Shown: positions 18,492 through 28,080, counted from the stretch's first letter. The stretch: DNA of 64,000 nt from Paenibacillus sp. DMB20 (GCF_000987955.1 NZ_LAZU01000015.1:62001-126000); one strand, 5' to 3'. Made by a program: numbers and translations. The notes: a model not told the origin generated them from the sequence alone.

Positions 18492-19313
18492 ATGGCACAG
18501 CATATGAGGGGAAAGGTCGTGGCCCTGACAGGTCCGCGGAAATCTTCCGATATGGCCAAGCTGGTAGAAAAAATGGGCGGCACGCCGCTTCTTCGGCCTG
18601 CTCAAGGGACCGTATTTCTGGATGACGAGACGCTTCGGCAATCCATTGCGGCATGGGTGGAGGACCCTCCGGCATGGTCCATATTCACGACGGGAATCGG
18701 GTTTGAGGCGATCATGGATATGGCCGAGCAAATGGGATTGTCCGAAAGGCTGCTCACCATTCTGAAAGAGACTATGGTTGCGGCCCGGGGGTACAAGACG
18801 GTGAATGCCCTGAAAAAACACGGCCTGCAGCCGATTGTCAGAGATGACGACGGCAGCACGGCAGGGCTGATCCGCTCTTTCGAATCCCATGATTTGCATG
18901 GGAAAAGGGTGGCCCTCCAGCTGCACGGGGAGTCGGCCCCCAAGCTGGCCGAGTGGTTGGTGGAAAGCGGGGCGGAGATCGTGCAAATCCTGCCGTACAA
19001 GCATATACCGCCCGAGGCGTCGGAGCTTGAGCTGCTGCTGAACGAAATTGTGGAAGGAAAAATCGATGCGGTTGCCTTTACAAGCGCGCCCCAGTTTCGA
19101 TTCCTGGCGGATTATGCCCGGGAACGGGGAAAGCTGGATCCGTTGATCGAAGCGTTTTCCGGGCGCGTCGTCGCCTGCGCCGTCGGCAAGGTTACGGCGC
19201 AAGGACTTCGCGAGGAAGGCGTGGACGTCAAGGTCGTTCCAGAGGAGGAACGGATGGGAAGCATGATGGTTGAGCTTGGACGCTATTTTGCCCGGACCGG
19301 GATATCTTCTTGA
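18492..19313 (+). CDS. uroporphyrinogen-III synthase (HemD family), stand-alone
   Basis: About 273 residues of the HemD fold: two alternating alpha/beta domains with GKVVALTGPRKSSDMAKLVEKMGG at the start, DDPPAW..FTTGIGFEAIM, HGKRVALQLHGES, and the second-domain signature DAVAFTSAPQFRFLADYA with VACAVGKVTAQGLREEGV. The enzyme closes hydroxymethylbilane to uroporphyrinogen III. It is not in a hem operon here, so it may be a second HemD-like protein rather than the housekeeping enzyme. I start at ATG 18492 behind GAGGGAGGCG; the ORF upstream is non-conserved. A dispersed repeat lies in its upstream region. Confidence 0.82.
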   Translation: MAQHMRGKVVALTGPRKSSDMAKLVEKMGGTPLLRPAQGTVFLDDETLRQSIAAWVEDPPAWSIFTTGIGFEAIMDMAEQMGLSERLLTILKETMVAARGYKTVNALKKHGLQPIVRDDDGSTAGLIRSFESHDLHGKRVALQLHGESAPKLAEWLVESGAEIVQILPYKHIPPEASELELLLNEIVEGKIDAVAFTSAPQFRFLADYARERGKLDPLIEAFSGRVVACAVGKVTAQGLREEGVDVKVVPEEERMGSMMVELGRYFARTGISS

Positions 19314-19429
19314 GATTCGTGATTACGATATGGACAGAACGGGAAACTTGATGGTATCGGAAGAGAGCGTTATGCGTGCGTCAGCATAACGGAAACGGAC
19401 AGCTATCCAAATGGTAAGGAGGACAAGTC

Positions 19430-20068
19430 ATGGATAAGAGAAAAGCGCTTTTGCTGGGAAGTTATACACACCCTAAGTTTCATCCGCTGCAGGGGATAGA
19501 CAGCCAGATATCGCACTTGCTGATCGATATGTTTACCGTGCAGTGCAGCGAAAACCTGAAGATGCTGAAAGAGAGCAATTTATATCCGTATGACCTCTGC
19601 ATCGCATACAGCGATCTGTGGGATGAAAAGGTATCCCCACAGCAAACGGCCGGTTTGCTGTCCTATGTAAGCGGAGGAGGCGGCTTGCTGGTGCTGCATA
19701 ACGGAATCACGCTTGCGAACCGCTACGAACTTGCCCAACTGATCGGAGGCCGGTTTAACGGTCATCCGCCGATGGAGAAGCTGTCATTTACTCCGGCTGC
19801 GCAAGGGCATGATATCATGGAGGGCGTCGAGCCTTTCGAAATGGAAGAAGAGCCGTATCGGTTTATCTTTGACCCGTTCACGGACAAAACGGTGCTGCTT
19901 CAGTATGAGCACGAAGGACAATATTGGCCGGCGGCCTGGTGCCACACCTACGGAATCGGGCGCGTCGTGTTTTTGATGCCCGGACATAGCGAGCCGTCTT
20001 TCCTGCAAGCCCCATTCCGGAGGATGATTGTTCAGGCGGCCAAATGGGCTTCCCGTTTTCCGGGTTAG
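19430..20068 (+). CDS. ThuA-like (glutamine-amidotransferase fold) protein
   Basis: A 212-residue cytoplasmic protein. It has the ThuA order: nucleotide-like first strand (KALLLGSYTHPKFH), a central strand with LSYVSGGGGLLVLHNG followed by IGGRFNGHPP, then HDIMEGVEPFEMEEEPYRF and a C-terminal WCHTYGIGRVVFLMPGHSE. These are the conserved blocks of trehalose-utilisation-type proteins. No catalytic Cys nucleophile is evident, as usual in the family. TAAGGAGG is 8 nt before the ATG. Its substrate is unknown; no sugar genes are adjacent. Confidence 0.8.
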   Translation: MDKRKALLLGSYTHPKFHPLQGIDSQISHLLIDMFTVQCSENLKMLKESNLYPYDLCIAYSDLWDEKVSPQQTAGLLSYVSGGGGLLVLHNGITLANRYELAQLIGGRFNGHPPMEKLSFTPAAQGHDIMEGVEPFEMEEEPYRFIFDPFTDKTVLLQYEHEGQYWPAAWCHTYGIGRVVFLMPGHSEPSFLQAPFRRMIVQAAKWASRFPG

Positions 20069-20156
20069 GAAGCTGGCGCAGGGCTCCAAAGTTTGGTGTC
20101 CGGGGTCTATGCGGTTTATAATGAAAACGAATATAATGACCGGGAGGTAAAAAGAC

Positions 20157-20474
20157 ATGAGTGATCTTTTTAAAAAAGCAATCTCGCTAGGATTGGGCCT
20201 TACCGTAGTCAGCAAGGAAAAAGTCGAAAAAATCGTGGACGATCTCGTTAAAAGAGGCGAACTTGCTCCCCAGGAATCGAAGGAACTCGTCAATCGCCTG
20301 ATCGAGCGCGGAGAGGAAGAGCAGTCGCAGATCAAAGCGGTCGTCTATGAGCAGGTAAAGCGGGTCCTGTCGGAGCTTGAGGTTCCTTCGGAGAATGATA
20401 TCGCCAGCCTGGAACAGCGCATAGCCGCTCTGGAGCTCAAAGTGGCGGAGCTGGAAGCGCCGCGGTCGGAATAA
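20157..20474 (+). CDS. phasin / polyhydroxyalkanoate-granule-like coiled-coil protein
   Basis: A 105-residue helical protein: MSDLFKKAISLGLGLTVVSKEKVEKIVDDLVKRGE is the typical start of small phasin-like proteins of Firmicutes, and the C-terminal part (NDIASLEQRIAALELKVAELEA) is a heptad coiled coil. Its stop lies one base before the AarF-type gene, so both are one operon. A granule or membrane-surface role is inferred from family only. Confidence 0.7.
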   Translation: MSDLFKKAISLGLGLTVVSKEKVEKIVDDLVKRGELAPQESKELVNRLIERGEEEQSQIKAVVYEQVKRVLSELEVPSENDIASLEQRIAALELKVAELEAPRSE

Positions 20475-20475
20475 T

Positions 20476-22146
20476 ATGGGAGTCCGGATCAGACACGCCG
20501 GCCGATACCGGGAAATCGCCATGGCGCTAATGCGTCATGGCTTTGGCTATATGGTGGAGGAGCTCGGGCTGTTTCATATCCTTTCGCTTCCGGTGCGCTG
20601 GATATCCCGGGAGCAGCCGGAGAGCATGACGCTCGGGGAAAGAATCCGGAGGGTGCTCGAGGATCTGGGGCCGACATTCGTGAAATTCGGCCAATTGGCC
20701 AGCACGCGCTCCGACCTGCTGCCCGAATCCATCATCAAGGAACTGGTGAAGCTGCAGGAGCGGGTTCCCCCGTTTCCGGCGGAGAATGCCAGGGCCCTGA
20801 TCGAGCAGGAATGGGGCGCCCCAATCGGTGACGTGCTTCTTTCGTTTAAGGATGAACCGCTGGCTGCGGCTTCCATCGGCCAGGTCCATGCCGGAGTCCT
20901 GAAGAACGGGAAGTCCGTAGCGATCAAGGTTCAGCGTCCGGGCGCCCAGAGGATGATCGGAAGGGATCTGGAAATATTGCGGGATCTCGTTTCTCTCGCG
21001 GAAAAGCACTGGGATTGGGTGAAGCTGTACCGGGTGGACCGCATGGTCGACGAGTTTGCCCGCGCAGTCATGGCGGAGATGGATTACAGCCATGAGGCGC
21101 GGAATGCGGAGAAGATTGCCGCTCAGTTCAGCGGCAGCGATTGGATAGGCGTACCGGCCATTTACTGGGAATATACCACTTCCCGTGTGTTGATGATGGA
21201 ATACGTTGAGGGTATCACGCTTAGCCGAAGTCTTGAGCTTCAAGAAAAAGGGCACGATCTTAAAACGGCTGCCGAGCATTTAATTGAAGGCTTGCTGCAT
21301 CAGATATTCATCGAGGGATTCTTTCATGCCGACCCCCACCCGGGCAACCTGCTCATCCAGGAGAACGGCAGGCTGGTGTTTCTCGACTTTGGCCTGGTCG
21401 GGCATTTGAGCGAGGATATGAAGGACAATCTGTCCATGCTGATTATCGCTTTGATGCGGCGAAATACCGAAGGGATGATTCGGGCTGTTCTGAGGATGGG
21501 GGTCGTTCCGGAGGACTGCGACCTGGAGCTGCTTCGGGCCGATCTGGAACGGCTTCGGAATGAATATTATGACGTTCCGTTCTCCCAGGTACAGATCGGC
21601 AAGGCGCTGACGGACCTGTTCGGCGTCGCGCAGAGGCACCGGATCGAGCTGCCTCCGGATTTAACGCTGCTGGGCAAGTCCTTGCTAACGCTTGAGGGCG
21701 TCATCGAGCATTTGGACCCCGGTCTTAGCATTATAGATATGGCCGAGCCGTTCGGACGAAAGCTGCTCAAGGAGCGCTATAATACGAAGCGGCTTGGACG
21801 GAAGGTGCTTGACGGGTTTGCGGGTATTGCCGAGAGTCTTCTGGACCTTCCGGGCCAGGCCAGGCAGCTTTCGGCCTTGATCAGCAAAGGAAAGCTGAGG
21901 GTGGAGATCAGCGTGCCCGAGTTGCAAAGCCTGATGCGCAAGCTGGACCAGATCAGCAACCGGTTGTCGTTCAGCATTGTGCTGCTCGCCTTCAGCATCA
22001 TTATGGTAGGGTTGATCATCGGCTCCTCCTTGAGCCGGCAGCCGACCGTGCTATGGAATTTTCCGGCGATCGAGATCGGTTTTATCGTAGCGACGCTGAT
22101 GGTCGTATGGCTGTTGTACTCCATATTCAAGTCGGGGAGGTTCTAG
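20476..22146 (+). CDS. AarF/UbiB (ABC1) atypical protein kinase family
   Basis: A 556-residue protein with the UbiB marks: the KxGQ motif (FVKFGQLASTRSDLLPE), the Ala-rich loop replacing the P-loop (AAASIGQVHAGVL), the Lys in SVAIKVQRPGA, the catalytic DPHPGN (FHADPHPGNLLI) and DFG (FLDFGLVGHL). Two membrane helices close the C-terminus (FSIVLLAFSIIMVGLIIG and IGFIVATLMVVWLLY). Family members act in isoprenoid-quinone synthesis or lipid handling. It starts 1 nt after the phasin-like stop without a strong site of its own, so coupling is likely. Its 3' end overlaps the convergent gene by 4 nt. Confidence 0.9.
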   Translation: MGVRIRHAGRYREIAMALMRHGFGYMVEELGLFHILSLPVRWISREQPESMTLGERIRRVLEDLGPTFVKFGQLASTRSDLLPESIIKELVKLQERVPPFPAENARALIEQEWGAPIGDVLLSFKDEPLAAASIGQVHAGVLKNGKSVAIKVQRPGAQRMIGRDLEILRDLVSLAEKHWDWVKLYRVDRMVDEFARAVMAEMDYSHEARNAEKIAAQFSGSDWIGVPAIYWEYTTSRVLMMEYVEGITLSRSLELQEKGHDLKTAAEHLIEGLLHQIFIEGFFHADPHPGNLLIQENGRLVFLDFGLVGHLSEDMKDNLSMLIIALMRRNTEGMIRAVLRMGVVPEDCDLELLRADLERLRNEYYDVPFSQVQIGKALTDLFGVAQRHRIELPPDLTLLGKSLLTLEGVIEHLDPGLSIIDMAEPFGRKLLKERYNTKRLGRKVLDGFAGIAESLLDLPGQARQLSALISKGKLRVEISVPELQSLMRKLDQISNRLSFSIVLLAFSIIMVGLIIGSSLSRQPTVLWNFPAIEIGFIVATLMVVWLLYSIFKSGRF

Positions 22147-22733
22147 GACACGCCTTTGGTCCTTGCAGGTTCCATCTCCGGACCGCTTCGCTTGCGGCGT
22201 TGAACCCAGGTTTGAATACCGATCAGCATCCACTCCATGAAATGATAAAACAGCGAGATGGAAAGCGACTGCAGCAGGCCCCGGAACGGCAGGCCAGGGA
22301 GGATGAGCGGAAGCGCGTACAAGACAAGCGTGTCGGCAATCAGAGTGACGGCTTGCTTGATGTAAACCGGAACATCCCGGCGCAGCCATAGACGAAGTAA
22401 AGCGATGCAGACGGGATGAACGATGCTCTCGCAGAGCAAAAATCCGGCAAGCACGGTCAGCGACAGCGTAAGAAGACCAACGATAAACTCTGGACTCATA
22501 AACGAGGGAGAGGTCATAACCCTTTGAAAGGCAAAGGCAAAGGCAAAGCCCATGGAGAACAGTCCGACCGGCACGACAATCAAAATGGACAGCAAAGGAA
22601 TCAGCCACAGCTTTTTTTGCAGCGGCAAAATCTGTCCGCCGTCCCTGCGGGAAATATAATTTAGGGAGAGATTCAGCAAGCCTGGCAATACTGTAACTAT
22701 GATAAAAGCGAGCACAAGCTGAAATGTATGCAC
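22143..22733 (-). CDS. multi-pass membrane protein of unknown function
   Basis: 196 residues with about five membrane segments (LVLAFIIVTVLPGLLNL, LWLIPLLSILIVVPVGLFSMGFAFAFAF, FIVGLLTLSLTVLAGFLL and two more) and a basic C-terminal tail (WVQRRKRSG). It starts at GTG 22733, 8 nt after a perfect AAGGAGG. I do not recognise a family. It converges on aarF with a 4-nt overlap of stops and has no visible terminator. Confidence 0.7.
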   Translation of the reverse strand: MHTFQLVLAFIIVTVLPGLLNLSLNYISRRDGGQILPLQKKLWLIPLLSILIVVPVGLFSMGFAFAFAFQRVMTSPSFMSPEFIVGLLTLSLTVLAGFLLCESIVHPVCIALLRLWLRRDVPVYIKQAVTLIADTLVLYALPLILPGLPFRGLLQSLSISLFYHFMEWMLIGIQTWVQRRKRSGPEMEPARTKGVS

Positions 22734-22794
22734 GATAGGAACCTCCTTGCCTTATAATAGCCGACTATGTAAGAGTTCAAATTGCAAAAATAGT

Positions 22795-22830
22795 AACGCT
22801 CCATTGTCCCTTGAGAAGGACGATGGCGTT
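22795..22830. promoter_or_regulatory. interrupted hairpin in the helicase/membrane-protein divergent region
   Basis: AACG, CCAT and GTCC pair in order with GGAC, ATGG and CGTT, with single-base interruptions; 7-8 nt loop. It lies between divergent genes, about 170 nt before the DEAD-box gene. A structured 5' leader would fit helicase genes, but this is only a hairpin by eye. Confidence 0.3.
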
Positions 22831-22999
22831 ATGGCAGAAGTAATGTCCGTTTTTCAGCCGCAGAACCGTTTATTGTTTCAAAGATGAAGATGTGTATATA
22901 TTGACATTACCAGAGGCAGGGCAATTTGTCAGTTTCTTTCGAAATCCCTGCCGCCATAACCGGTTCAACCCGGGAAATATCATAAATGAGGTGGAACGT

Positions 23000-24498
23000 T
23001 TGCCGAACTTTCAACAATTGGGCATTGACGAACAAATGGTACGGACGTTAAAAGAACAGGGGATCGCCGTACCGACGCCGGTACAGCTGGAGAGCATTCC
23101 GCTGCTGCTGGATGGAAAGGATGTCATTGCCCGCGCACGCACCGGGACCGGCAAAACGCTGGCCTTTTTGCTGCCGATCCTGCAGCATATCGATCCGGCC
23201 CGCCCTTATCCGCAGGCTCTTATCGTGGCGCCGACGCGCGAGCTGGCCTTGCAGATTACCGAGGAGGCACGCAAGCTCGCCAAGGGCGTGCCGGGCGACG
23301 TTAAAATTTTGGCCGTATACGGCGGCCAGGACGTCGAAAAGCAGCTCCGCAAGCTCGAAGGCGGGCGCCATTTGATCATCGGCACGCCGGGAAGGCTGCT
23401 GGATCATCTTAGACGCGACACGCTGGAGCTCGGGGGCGTCAAAAAACTCGTGCTGGACGAAGCCGATCAAATGCTGCACATGGGTTTTCTGGATGAAGTG
23501 GAGGCCGTCATTGCAGCGCTGCCTTATCGGCGACAGACCATGCTGTTTTCGGCAACGATGCCGGATGGCGTGAAACAGCTGGCCGGCAATTATATGAACA
23601 AGCCGGTGGACATTGTGGTAAAGGGCAATTCCCCGATTCCGCTGGAGAGCATCAAGCAGATTGTGGTCGAATGCAGCGATCGGACCAAGCAGGATGCGCT
23701 GCGCGGAATGATCGAGCAGTACAGGCCCTTTCTGGCGATTATTTTCTGCCGCACGAAACGCCGGGCCCAAACGTTGAATGAAGCGCTGCTGGCCCACGGT
23801 TATGCGTCGGACGAGCTTCACGGGGATTTGTCTCAGGCGAAGAGGGAAGCGTGATGAAAAGGTTCCGCGAAGCCAAGCTGCAGCTGCTTGTTGCGACCGA
23901 CGTCGCCGCAAGGGGGCTGGATGTTGAAGGCGTTACCCATGTGTTCAATTATGATATGCCGCATGATGTGGAAAGCTATATTCACCGCATCGGACGAACG
24001 GGCCGTGCGGGCGGAAGCGGACTGGCCGTGACCTTTGCCGCGCCGAAGGACGGTTTTGATCTGGAGAAGATCGAAGGGGGAATATCGATGCGGCTGAAGC
24101 GCGTCCGCTGGGATGGGAAAAGCGGGGAAGCGCGTGAAACATCGGGGACCGACTTCGTAAAGGGAGAAAGACCGCGGCGATCCGGAGGCGGTTCGGCGGG
24201 CGGCCGCGATCGCGGAGCCGGTGACGCGGCAGGAAACGCAGGCGGCCGTAAAGGCAAGGCACGCGACACTTCGGCCATGAAGGATCGTGAACGCGGCGGA
24301 GGACGCGGGCGTTCCGAAGCCGGGGGCGGCCGCAGCCAAGCCCGCGCAGGGAGCCCGTCTCAGGGAGGAACAGGGTCGGTAAGGAACAGCCGATCGGGCT
24401 CAGGCCAAGGCAGACAAGGCCGGGGCCCAAATAGCAGTTCCCAAGGGCGTCAAGGCAACAGAGGCCAAGGCGGCGGCCGCAGGGGCCGAAGCCGTTAA
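23000..24498 (+). CDS. DEAD-box RNA helicase with RGG-rich tail, one frameshift
   Basis: The motifs appear in order: Q motif ([19 protein letters not shown]), [28 protein letters not shown] in [45 protein letters not shown] and [10 protein letters not shown]. The frame ends at 23854 right after AKREA; one added G at 23851 gives [14 protein letters not shown] and joins the second frame. After about residue 385 the protein becomes a 110-residue low-complexity tail rich in Gly, Arg and Ser, a typical RNA-binding extension (CshA-like helicases). I start at TTG 23000 behind GAGGTGG. The repaired length is 499 residues. Confidence 0.85.
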
Positions 24499-24599
24499 TT
24501 CCATGGGGAATATGCGGTGAACCATTTTGATTCAAGAAGGGGTCCGACCGGTTAAGTACAGTACGTTACCATAGTCAATAATTACAAGGAGGCGTTTCC

Positions 24600-24956
24600 A
24601 TGTCTGAACATAATCATGTTGTGAATAAAGAAGGCGAACTGGATATGAGTAAGATGGATGACGCAATAAGCCGGATTGACGATGGGGAAAGGGATCGGAT
24701 TCTTTCCAATTTCGATTCCTTCAAATCGTATTTGCACAAACGCATACAGCTGGCGCAAAGCATCGGGCTGGACGAAGAGCAGATTGCCAAGGCTGCCGAG
24801 AAAGTGGCCGGTTATCTGGCTGCGAACGAGGAGCCTCGCAACAGCGAGGAGAAGCTGCTGCAGGAGCTGTGGAAGGTCGGCTCGCAGGAGGAGCAGCACA
24901 AGCTGGCCCACTTGCTCGTCAAGCTAGCCCAGGGTGGTACGGACCATAAAGCATGA
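24600..24956 (+). CDS. DUF3243 protein (YmfJ-like)
   Basis: 118 residues. The core DRILSNFDSFKSYLHKRIQLAQSIGLDEEQIAKAAEKVAGYLA and LLQELWKVGSQEEQHKLAHLLVKL are the DUF3243 hallmarks. It is small, acidic, helical and cytoplasmic. Function unknown. ACAAGGAGG precedes the ATG and a strong terminator follows, so it is monocistronic. Confidence 0.85.
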   Translation: MSEHNHVVNKEGELDMSKMDDAISRIDDGERDRILSNFDSFKSYLHKRIQLAQSIGLDEEQIAKAAEKVAGYLAANEEPRNSEEKLLQELWKVGSQEEQHKLAHLLVKLAQGGTDHKA

Positions 24957-24960
24957 CCTT

Positions 24961-25003
24961 AAAAAACCTTCCCCGGTTCCGCAAACGGGGAAGGTTTTTT
25001 TTA
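24961..25003 (+). terminator. strong rho-independent terminator
   Basis: A perfect stem AACCTTCCCCG/CGGGGAAGGTT with a 10-nt loop, then eight T. The A-run on its left makes it usable in both directions. Confidence 0.92.
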
Positions 25004-25152
25004 ATGATCGTGAGAGACGGCTCTCGTCCATTGAGTAAGACGACGAAGCGGTTACTATCCATACTAGCGCATAGTAAGCGGTAGACTTTTTATATGCGCA
25101 GGGAATAACATGATATTATACAGAAACGGTCTACTGAGAAAGGAGTTGCCTG

Positions 25153-26397
25153 ATGTCGGCGATGATTCATAAGCAGCGACAGCGAAAGATGCAGCCTTTT
25201 TATTGGATTCTCACGTTTGAAATGATCACGCTTGGAATGCTGGTCGGTCTGGCTTTGGCCGTAGGGCCGCTTTTCCTGCTTTCGCGTTGGCCATCGGGCT
25301 GGATGCTGCTGACGCTGCCTGCCGTGCCTGCGGGCGTATGGATCTTTTATAAACTATTTAAAAACTTGGCGGAACGTATCTGGCTAAACAGGCATCTAGA
25401 TCAGTACATGCTTTACGACGACAGAGTAGAGTTTCTCCTGTGGAACCGGGAAACCAAGGAAGCGATACGGGGCAGCGTGCCGGTCCGGGATATCAAGGAA
25501 ATGTATTACGGAAGGCATCTCATGCTGTACAGCTATGCCTATAGGGAAATGAAAATGACCGAGAGTGCCCCCATGGCGGAGCTGCTGCCCGTACTGCACC
25601 TGATATACAATGAAGGCTTGAAGGATAGGCTGCTGGCCATTCCTTTCATCGACATCATGGAAGCGAACCGGTGGCTTGAGGTTCTCGCCCCAAGGGGCAT
25701 CCCGCTGTGGTTGTCTTCCCTCCTCATTCACGACCCGCAGGACGAATCCGCTCCGGCCATGCTCAGGGAAGACATGAACCGGGTTCCTGCGGAATTCGAC
25801 GGCAATATCGAGCGTGAGTTCCGTCCCTATATGGAACGGAAGATCCAAGAGCAGGAAGAACGCGAGCCTACCCCAGAGGAGCTTGAAGAGGAAATCCGGC
25901 AGCGTGAATACATAGAGAATGAGAGGAAAAGAAAAGCCGCGTTTCCCAATATCGGTCCGTTTGCCTGGTTGACATTTCTGCTGCAATACGGCTTAGGCTG
26001 GTGGATATTCGATAAAGCCGCCAGCGGGGACATCGAAACGGCCGGGCCAATCTATCCCATGAGTCTTATGCTGGTGACCAGCGTGATCTTTTTTGTCTTG
26101 GTGAAAAGAATGCGTTGGCTTCAGATGCTTATTTTTCAGGGAATATCCTTTGCCACCCTATTTATTCTTGACCTTCAACTCGGCTCGTGGAATGAGAATG
26201 ACCCTTTATATGATACGGGAGGGTCATTGCTGGGTTCGGTTTTTCTTTATACCGCATTCATTTGGATTCCCTATTTGATCCTAAAATTTTTGCGGCGCCG
26301 CAGGGATGCCGATGACCGCCCTTCCGGGAAGGGGGGCGGAGAAAAGACGGAACAAGGGGAGTCGGTCGTCGCGGATCAGAGCCGCCTTCCTATGTAA
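25153..26397 (+). CDS. membrane protein of unknown function with a cytoplasmic domain
   Basis: 414 residues. Two N-terminal helices (WILTFEMITLGMLVGLALAVGPLFLL, WMLLTLPAVPAGVWIFYKLF) are followed by a soluble part of about 190 residues ending in a very Glu-rich coiled stretch (EQEEREPTPEELEEEI), then four more helices and a charged tail. The soluble part resembles the pleckstrin-like domains of some Firmicute membrane proteins, but I cannot name a family. ATG 25153 is 7 nt after AAAGGAG. The next gene is convergent. Confidence 0.7.
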   Translation: MSAMIHKQRQRKMQPFYWILTFEMITLGMLVGLALAVGPLFLLSRWPSGWMLLTLPAVPAGVWIFYKLFKNLAERIWLNRHLDQYMLYDDRVEFLLWNRETKEAIRGSVPVRDIKEMYYGRHLMLYSYAYREMKMTESAPMAELLPVLHLIYNEGLKDRLLAIPFIDIMEANRWLEVLAPRGIPLWLSSLLIHDPQDESAPAMLREDMNRVPAEFDGNIEREFRPYMERKIQEQEEREPTPEELEEEIRQREYIENERKRKAAFPNIGPFAWLTFLLQYGLGWWIFDKAASGDIETAGPIYPMSLMLVTSVIFFVLVKRMRWLQMLIFQGISFATLFILDLQLGSWNENDPLYDTGGSLLGSVFLYTAFIWIPYLILKFLRRRRDADDRPSGKGGGEKTEQGESVVADQSRLPM

Positions 26398-26415
26398 GCC
26401 GGGGAACATGCAGAC

Positions 26416-26449
26416 AAAAAGCGCAGCCGCCGTTACCTGGGCTGCGCTT
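26416..26449 (-). terminator. terminator of the minus-strand gene, overlapping its stop
   Basis: On the minus strand a 10-bp stem AAGCGCAGCC/GGCTGCGCTT is followed by TTTTTG. The stop codon (26433-26435) lies in the loop. Confidence 0.75.
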
Positions 26450-26957
26450 CAAATATGTACGTGTAAGTATCCATGGGACGCGAGGTGAATGTGGAGTCGA
26501 TTTTCCTTTTTTCACCGGGTTGAAGCGAAATGTCCCTGTAGGTTTCGGTAAAGACCTCTTCATCATTTTGATCGTATACGGTAACGGAAATGCTGCCTGT
26601 AAAGGGCTGGGCTTCATGATAATTGCCGGCGTAAACCAGAAGGGCGTTGTCATCGTCTTCATCGGCGAACGCTCCGACGTGAACGATCACTTTTTCCTCG
26701 GATCCGGCACTCTTGGCTTTCTCGTATTTCTGGTCCAGCGCTCCCAGCATTTTTTCCTCTCTATGAAGGTTTTCCTGGGTTATCAAACCGACGGGGATCG
26801 TGACGATGCAGTAGAAGATCAGGAGCGAACTGCCGGTGCTTTTCAGAATCGTCCTTCTGTCATAACCGCCTATAATCAAGGCGATGAAGGCAATAAGCGT
26901 GAGGATGAGCGCGGCCAGATGCCAAACGGAGAAAAACATTTCGGGATATAATTTCAT
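26433..26957 (-). CDS. membrane-anchored protein of unknown function
   Basis: 174 residues: two N-terminal membrane helices (FFSVWHLAALILTLIAFIALIIGG and SSLLIFYCIVTIPVGLI), a short coiled link, then a C-terminal beta-rich outside domain (VIVHVGAFADEDDDNALLVYAGNYHEAQPFTGSISVTVYDQN..) of immunoglobulin-like pattern. I start at ATG 26957 behind GAGAGG because the upstream extension is non-hydrophobic and unlike the rest. No family recognised. Confidence 0.65.
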   Translation of the reverse strand: MKLYPEMFFSVWHLAALILTLIAFIALIIGGYDRRTILKSTGSSLLIFYCIVTIPVGLITQENLHREEKMLGALDQKYEKAKSAGSEEKVIVHVGAFADEDDDNALLVYAGNYHEAQPFTGSISVTVYDQNDEEVFTETYRDISLQPGEKRKIDSTFTSRPMDTYTYIFEAQPR

Positions 26958-27256
26958 CGGGGAACCTCTCGTTGGAATTGATTTTTTACCGGGCTTTGCC
27001 GAGTCGAACACTTTTATATTAATGCACATTTGCTGCACAGACAATCGGACGAAGGGACCCAAACCGTGCAGTGCTTATAAAAATGGCCTTTTTCGGGGAG
27101 TTTCCACCCGAGAAAGCGGAAGAAGCGATCGGTCTGTATGTGAACAGAAGCCGGTCATTTGGATATACGAATTCTTTCGGCTATGATGGAATTAGGTACT
27201 GACGGTGCCGTTCAAAGCTGCATATCGCAGAATCTATACATACGGGGAGGGAAAAC

Positions 27257-27733
27257 ATGTCAATATTTCAATTGAATGCGGCCGATCCCGCAGGCCGCGA
27301 AGTATCCCTTGAAAACTACAAGGGCAAAGTTTTGGTCGTGGCGAATACCGCAAGCGAGTGCGGTCTGACACCGCAGTATGGGGAGCTTCAGAAGTTGTAC
27401 GATCAATACCGCGGATTGGGGTTGGAAATTCTCGCATTCCCATGCAATCAATTCGGCGGTCAGGAGCCGGGTACAAGCGACGAGGCAGCTTCTTTCTGCC
27501 AGCTGAACTATGGCGTCACATTTCCGGTGTTCGCGAAGGTTGACGTGAACGGCGAACAAGCTCATCCGCTCTTCGGTTTTCTCAAGAACGAGAAGCCCGG
27601 CGAGACGCCGAATGGCGATATTGCCTGGAATTTCACGAAATTTCTCGTTGACAGGGAGGGACGGGTCGTTCATCGATTCGAGCCGAAGGAATCGCCCGAA
27701 ACCATGAAAGCCGCAATTGAGGCGCTGCTTTAA
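27257..27733 (+). CDS. glutathione-peroxidase-family thiol peroxidase
   Basis: 158 residues of the thioredoxin fold. It has the three GPx blocks: VANTASECGLTPQYGELQKLY with the peroxidatic Cys (not selenocysteine), FPCNQFGGQEPG, and WNFTKFLVDREG, giving the Cys-Gln-Trp-Asn set. In Firmicutes such Cys-type enzymes are usually thioredoxin-dependent and remove peroxides. GGGGAGGG precedes the ATG; a terminator follows. It is monocistronic. Confidence 0.93.
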   Translation: MSIFQLNAADPAGREVSLENYKGKVLVVANTASECGLTPQYGELQKLYDQYRGLGLEILAFPCNQFGGQEPGTSDEAASFCQLNYGVTFPVFAKVDVNGEQAHPLFGFLKNEKPGETPNGDIAWNFTKFLVDREGRVVHRFEPKESPETMKAAIEALL

Positions 27734-27778
27734 GCCTGGACATTAGGATTCTAATTCTCGGTTCTATATTATGCAAAA

Positions 27779-27820
27779 GACCACCGGGTCGGCTCATCGC
27801 CGCTTTCCGGTGGTTTTTTG
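27779..27820 (+). terminator. terminator after the peroxidase gene
   Basis: Stem ACCACCGG (27780-27787) with CCGGTGGT (27807-27814), long loop, then TTTTTTGG. Confidence 0.8.
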
Positions 27821-27865
27821 GTTGTTAAAACTTATGGATGAAATGAATCATCACCGCCGGGAATA

Positions 27866-27902
27866 CCCGTCCGCAAGGTTCCCCGTCCGCAAGGTTCCCC
27901 GT
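27866..27902. repeat. short tandem repeat, 16-nt unit, about 2.3 copies
   Basis: CCCGTCCGCAAGGTTC occurs twice back to back (27866-27881, 27882-27897), and a third copy begins. It lies in the non-coding stretch between the peroxidase terminator and the nox promoter. No other content is visible in 27820-27990. Confidence 0.7.
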
Positions 27903-28037
27903 CTGTCAAGCCGCCGGGACGAATACAGGATTGTACAGAGGACACTCCAACGACAATGGTTCCTGATATTGTCAAGTTGTTAGCTCATAAAATGATTGTG
28001 AAAATGTGAACAATATGTGAGAAGTGATATGGAACTA

Positions 28038-28066
28038 TTGTAATGTGAAATAAATCACACTATAAT
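28038..28066 (+). promoter_or_regulatory. nox promoter with a palindromic operator filling the spacer
   Basis: TTGTAA (28038-28043), 17-nt spacer, perfect TATAAT (28061-28066). The spacer contains TGTGAAATAAATCACA (28044-28059). This is a perfect TGTGA-N6-TCACA (FNR/CRP type) and an 11/14 match to the Rex box TTGTGAA-N4-TTCACAA. Binding between -35 and -10 should block RNA polymerase. Confidence 0.7.
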
Positions 28067-28080
28067 AGGATCCATACAAG

